Source: DRPN01 sp964599235
GTDB taxonomy: Bacteria > Bacteroidota > Bacteroidia > Bacteroidales > VadinHA17
Length of the DNA: 64,000 bases
Direction of reading: 5' to 3'
Assembly: GCA_964599235.1 (NCBI GenBank)
Contig: CAZRDX010000040.1
Coordinates: forward strand, 108,719-172,718
Shown here: positions 60,438 to 64,000 of the stretch, piece by piece
Layout of the letters: each line of letters begins with the position of its first letter
Numbering within the stretch: the first letter of the stretch is position 1
Program-made: the position numbers and the translations under genes
The notes under the pieces: generated by a model
Databases searched by the model: none
Told to the model about the DNA's origin: nothing
What the model saw: the letters and a program-made list of their open reading frames with translations, nothing else

Positions 60438-62594
60438 TCACTCTTCATACATCCGGATCAGCAGGCGGGCGATGATGCCGTCCCAGATGTAGTTGGAAGG
60501 ACAGTCAAGAGGGAAGAGATCCGGACTGTAGGATTCCCAGAAATTATGATTGATCTTCAGCTGGGTGGTCACAGCCAGCAGCATCTTTTCTCCCACGTGG
60601 CGGGCGATACGATCGTAGCCGTATTTTCTGAGGCCTTCGTACACCATGTAGTTCCAGAGGAGCCACACGGGGCCGTTCCATTTGCAGCAATAGTCGACAT
60701 AAGGGTCATAAAAAGGGTCGTCGGCACTGAGGGTGGGGATGCCGTATCTTCGCCAGAACCTGGCCGTATCGGTGAGGGTAGCGACGAGGCGGGCTGCACG
60801 GAGGCTGTCGGCCACCCCCGCCCAGAGAGGCAGAAAACCGATAATCTCCCGGTGCCGCAGGTCGCGGTCCAGAAAACGGAAAGTATGATCCCGCATGTCC
60901 ACATGGTAATAAAAACCTGTGCTGTCGTCCCACATGGTCTCGTTGATAAGCCGGCTGAGGAGGCCTGCCTTCCGTTCCCACTCCCGAGCCTCGGTCTCTC
61001 TGTCCAGGATACGTGCCATCGCAGCCAGGCTGCGCTGCTCACGGACCACCATCAAAGAGAGGTCCAGGCATTCCAGCTCATCGGAGATATCTTCTTTGTC
61101 GACGTCGAGATGTCTTTCCTCAGAGACCTGGAAGATGACGTTGTACCAGTCGCGTACGTTCTCGATCAGCCCGTAGGGTCCCCATTCGTAAAGCCCGTCA
61201 TGGTCCTTGTCGCGGTGCTCTTTCAGCCATTGAAGATAGCGTACGCCGGCCCGGTAGGCATCCTCCAGGAAAAGGGTGTCATGACTGATCCGGAAGATCT
61301 CAAGGTTGGTCCATGAGAAAAAAGGTGCGGAGGTCGTGGGCTCTCCTTTATGGGGATAGGTTTGCGGACCGCGGGGTCCCACCCGGTAGGGGATCACACC
61401 GTTCTCTCCCTGCTGGTCGATGAAGATACGCTGTGAGCCTTCTGCCGACCCAGGATCGAGCCAGGCATAGGCCATCATCACCAGCGATTCGTGCTGAACC
61501 TGATGTCCGTGTCCCCAGCCCCAAAGAGGATTGCGGGAAAAGACATAAAAGTTGTGCCGTGCCTTTCCCGATGGGGGAAGCATGGATCCCCGCATCAGGT
61601 TGAACGCTCCAAGATAGACCAGTTTCTCTTCCTCCGTCCGGAAAGGAAGGCGCGGGATACGGGAAAACAGACGCACATTGTCGTCGAGGTAACGTTGCAG
61701 CCCCTCCTTTTTCAGGGTGCTGACGGCATCGAAGATTGCCTGCGGGGATTCTTTCACCTCCTGACATCCCCGAAAGACCATGATCGTCTTGCTCTCGCCG
61801 GGTGCCAGCCGGAAGCGTGTTTCCAGGACCACCCTTTCTGCTGGGCCTTCCTTCACCCCGTTGAGCGAATCCCGGCGATGGGAGGCATACCAGTCGGTCT
61901 TGACGGCCTGGACGAGGGCCTTCTCATCACCACGGTAAGCCCCGTATGACCAGGGTTTTTCATCGAGGACGAAAAGATCCCTCATGTGTGTGGGATAGGG
62001 TGCGTTCGCATAGAGATCGCTGATAAGACGTTCTTTCGTCTCCTCATGACGTGCAATGTATGCATGATGATCCGGATCATATCCCACCACCGTCACAGAG
62101 TCGCGTCCGGGCACCAGGACGGGAAAGAGCTGTACTTCGTGTGTGCGGTCGCTCCGGTTTGTCACCAGGAGGTGCAGGACAGCCAGTGTAGAGCTGTAGA
62201 CCAGAAATGTTTGCCTCACCTGGAGGCCAGGGAAAAGCTCGTACTCCAGGATGTTCATGTCCGGAAAGGAAAAAGTGACGACCGGCGGGGAAGCATAGCG
62301 TCTGATCCTGTCGAGGGCGACCCGGTTGACGAGCCAGAGGAGGTAGATCCTCCCGGCCTGGTCGGAAGTGTAATGAACGGGTTCTCCCGGCTCATCGTAA
62401 ACCATCTTGTACGCTTTGTCGCCATAAAGCCGGGAACGTTCCATCGCCGCCGCATAGGTGGTATAGAGCGGTGCTCCGGCACCGGCATTCAGACGCAGCC
62501 AGGGATCGTCGACGCGCAGCGGGACGATCGTATCCCCTTCGGCACGAAAAAAGAACGCCATGAACAGGATGAAAGAGAGGACACAGGCTCGCAT
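60438..62594 (-). CDS. GH63-like (six-hairpin) glycoside hydrolase
   Basis: 718 residues. Signal peptide to about 21, an N-terminal beta-sandwich, and a C-terminal (alpha/alpha)6 barrel with WGWGHGHQVQHESLVMMAYAW, YEWGPYGLIENVRDWYNVIF and KWNGPVWLLWNYMVYEGL, the acidic-residue-rich motifs of GH63/GH37 and MGH1-like enzymes. Probably cleaves alpha-glucosidic bonds in glycans, substrate unknown. I start at 62594, which opens the signal peptide. It is divergent from the GH3 gene, and both may serve one glycan. Confidence 0.85.
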   Translation of the reverse strand: MRACVLSFILFMAFFFRAEGDTIVPLRVDDPWLRLNAGAGAPLYTTYAAAMERSRLYGDKAYKMVYDEPGEPVHYTSDQAGRIYLLWLVNRVALDRIRRYASPPVVTFSFPDMNILEYELFPGLQVRQTFLVYSSTLAVLHLLVTNRSDRTHEVQLFPVLVPGRDSVTVVGYDPDHHAYIARHEETKERLISDLYANAPYPTHMRDLFVLDEKPWSYGAYRGDEKALVQAVKTDWYASHRRDSLNGVKEGPAERVVLETRFRLAPGESKTIMVFRGCQEVKESPQAIFDAVSTLKKEGLQRYLDDNVRLFSRIPRLPFRTEEEKLVYLGAFNLMRGSMLPPSGKARHNFYVFSRNPLWGWGHGHQVQHESLVMMAYAWLDPGSAEGSQRIFIDQQGENGVIPYRVGPRGPQTYPHKGEPTTSAPFFSWTNLEIFRISHDTLFLEDAYRAGVRYLQWLKEHRDKDHDGLYEWGPYGLIENVRDWYNVIFQVSEERHLDVDKEDISDELECLDLSLMVVREQRSLAAMARILDRETEAREWERKAGLLSRLINETMWDDSTGFYYHVDMRDHTFRFLDRDLRHREIIGFLPLWAGVADSLRAARLVATLTDTARFWRRYGIPTLSADDPFYDPYVDYCCKWNGPVWLLWNYMVYEGLRKYGYDRIARHVGEKMLLAVTTQLKINHNFWESYSPDLFPLDCPSNYIWDGIIARLLIRMYEE

Positions 62595-62674
62595 GGGATC
62601 AACCTTTTTTTCTAAAAATAGCGAATTCCTGCAAAAGAGTCGCAAGTCACTGCTGCCCGGCCAGTGAAAATGCT

Positions 62675-62682
62675 TAATTTTG
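62675..62682 (+). promoter_or_regulatory. Possible -7 element of the GH3 gene
   Basis: TAATTTTG fits TAnnTTTG and ends 25 nt before the start codon at 62708. No clear -33 element. Confidence 0.35.
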
Positions 62683-62707
62683 CTTGAAAAAGCCAATAAT
62701 CACGACC

Positions 62708-64000
62708 ATGAGAACCATATCCTCTTTTCTGATGCTGATCCTGGCGGGGATGATCTTCTTGTCCGGGTGCGGGAAAGAACACCGTCGTCCCCGCTATCTG
62801 AGGGAAGATCTCTCCGTGGAGGAGCGTGTGAACGATCTGCTGCGTCGCATGACGCTGGAGGAGAAGATCCGGCAGATGGACATGTGGGCTGCCGCCGACC
62901 TGACCACCAACAAGCTGTGGGACGAGACGAAGATGGCCCGGGTGATCGGCACCACAGGCATTGGTGCGGTGCACGATCTTTATCCCGACGACATTGAGAT
63001 GGTGAACATGATGCAGCGGTATGCCATCGAACATTCCCGCCTGCATATCCCCATCCTGTTCATTGAGGAGGGGCTGCACGGTTACCAGGGCAAGGGGTCG
63101 ACGGTCTTTCCTCAGGCGATCGCTCTGGCTTCGACATGGGACACGGCGCTGGTGCGTCAGGCGGGACATGTGTTCGCCCGCGAGGCTCGTTGCCACGGTG
63201 TACATATGCTTTTGTCGCCTGTGCTGGGGCTGGCGCGTGATCCGCGCTGGGGGCGTGTGGAAGAGACCTATGGTGAGGATCCGTGGCTGGCGGCGATGAC
63301 CGGCCTGGCGATGGTACGGGGGATGCAGGGCGACACCGTCAGTGCCGACGATGCCGTGGTGGCCGAACCCAAGCATTTCGGTGTGCACAGCATCCCCGAA
63401 GGGGGTGCCAACACCTCGCCCGTATATATAGGTGAGCGGGAGGCACGCAGCTCTTTCCTGAAGGTGTTCGGCACGGTCGCGCAGCAGGGTGGTGCCCTGG
63501 GCATCATGGCCGCCTATCACGAGATCGACGGCATTCCTTCGGTAGCCAACCGCTGGCTGCTCACCGAGGTGCTGCGCCGGGAATGGGGTTTCCGGGGCTT
63601 TGTGCTGAGCGATCTGGGGGCCATCGCCATGCTGGAGAACACCCATCACACGGCCGGCACCCCCGCCGAGGCGCTGAGCCAGGCGGTGGAGGCAGGCACC
63701 GACATGCAGTTCTATGATTACGACCACGAGGTTTTTCTCGAGGCGCTCAGGCAGGCCGTCGAGAGCGGGCGCCTGCCCATGGAGGCCATCGACAGGGCGG
63801 CAGCATCGGTGCTTCGTGTCAAGTTCCTCCTGGGTCTGTTCGACCATCCCTATACCGACACGTCGCTGGTACGCCGGCGCTTCGCCACGAAAGAACACAG
63901 GGCGCTGGCCCTGCAGGCCGCCCGCGAGGGGGTGGTGCTGCTGAAGAACGACGGGCCGACGCTGCCTTTCGGCAGGGAGGTGAAGACCCTGGCGGTGGTC
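62708..64000 (+). CDS. GH3 beta-glucosidase-like lipoprotein (C-terminus beyond window)
   Basis: About 431 residues are visible, the frame being open at the window end. The N-terminal lipobox LSGCG predicts a lipoprotein. The GH3 (alpha/beta)8 domain shows MTLEEKIRQM, EEGLHGYQGKG, LARDPRWGRVEETYGEDP and the nucleophile Asp302 in VLSDLGAI. The second, C-terminal domain starts at AAREGVVLLKND. It likely removes terminal beta-glucosyl or xylosyl units. It shares a divergent intergenic region with the GH63-like gene. Confidence 0.93.
   Translation, partial: MRTISSFLMLILAGMIFLSGCGKEHRRPRYLREDLSVEERVNDLLRRMTLEEKIRQMDMWAAADLTTNKLWDETKMARVIGTTGIGAVHDLYPDDIEMVNMMQRYAIEHSRLHIPILFIEEGLHGYQGKGSTVFPQAIALASTWDTALVRQAGHVFAREARCHGVHMLLSPVLGLARDPRWGRVEETYGEDPWLAAMTGLAMVRGMQGDTVSADDAVVAEPKHFGVHSIPEGGANTSPVYIGEREARSSFLKVFGTVAQQGGALGIMAAYHEIDGIPSVANRWLLTEVLRREWGFRGFVLSDLGAIAMLENTHHTAGTPAEALSQAVEAGTDMQFYDYDHEVFLEALRQAVESGRLPMEAIDRAAASVLRVKFLLGLFDHPYTDTSLVRRRFATKEHRALALQAAREGVVLLKNDGPTLPFGREVKTLAVV

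Overview
This window comes from a member of the Bacteroidetes, most likely an anaerobic, Bacteroidales-like bacterium with fairly high GC. The evidence is a SusC-type receptor beside a hybrid two-component sensor, a FecI/FecR/TonB-receptor/DUF4249 module, DUF6452-DUF6048 neighbours, a TrpB2, and many promoters with the Bacteroidetes -7 motif TAnnTTTG. Butyrate kinase and an Nfn-like pair point to anaerobic metabolism. I see no rRNA, tRNA, CRISPR array, transposase or prophage.

Layout. 1-6 kb: a truncated SusC-like receptor and its hybrid two-component regulator (edge of a polysaccharide utilisation locus), followed by about 420 bp of non-coding DNA holding a 26-bp palindrome. 6.3-12.5 kb: nucleotidyltransferase, divergent anmK, iron alcohol dehydrogenase, C69 dipeptidase, DUF6452 and DUF6048. 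12.5-22.6 kb: a seven-gene minus-strand operon (E2, fused E1, two HAD phosphatases, PHP phosphoesterase, extended SDR, zinc dehydrogenase) with a divergent HutC-type GntR regulator and a palindrome over its promoter. It looks like a self-contained catabolic pathway for a phosphorylated sugar or polyol ending in an acyl-CoA. 22.6-27.3 kb: a patatin/Omp85 fusion and nfnAB. 27.5-36 kb: a butyrate-kinase operon ending in a 52-residue protein gene, a TrpB2 gene preceded by a Trp-codon attenuator, a Gre-like factor, threonine aldolase and a Gfo/Idh/MocA oxidoreductase.

36-52 kb: a LysM plus periplasmic-binding-fold protein, two Spy-like proteins with an ECF sigma factor and anti-sigma factor, family-4 uracil-DNA glycosylase, a decayed DUF5060 glycosidase gene, an SLC12-type transporter, MBL hydrolase, sulfotransferase, MgtC/DUF4010 membrane protein, and dnaJ-like/ftsH. 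52-64 kb: a C45-like amidohydrolase, a FecI-FecR-TonB receptor-DUF4249 uptake module, a remnant of a sialate O-acetylesterase-like gene, a secreted protein of unknown function, a GH63-like glycosidase and a divergent GH3 lipoprotein cut by the window end.

The most notable findings are the trp-type attenuator in front of the stand-alone trpB2 (leader peptide with three consecutive Trp codons, overlapping alternative hairpins and a T-tract), and the GntR-linked E1/E2/HAD/HAD/PHP/SDR/MDR operon, whose substrate I cannot name.
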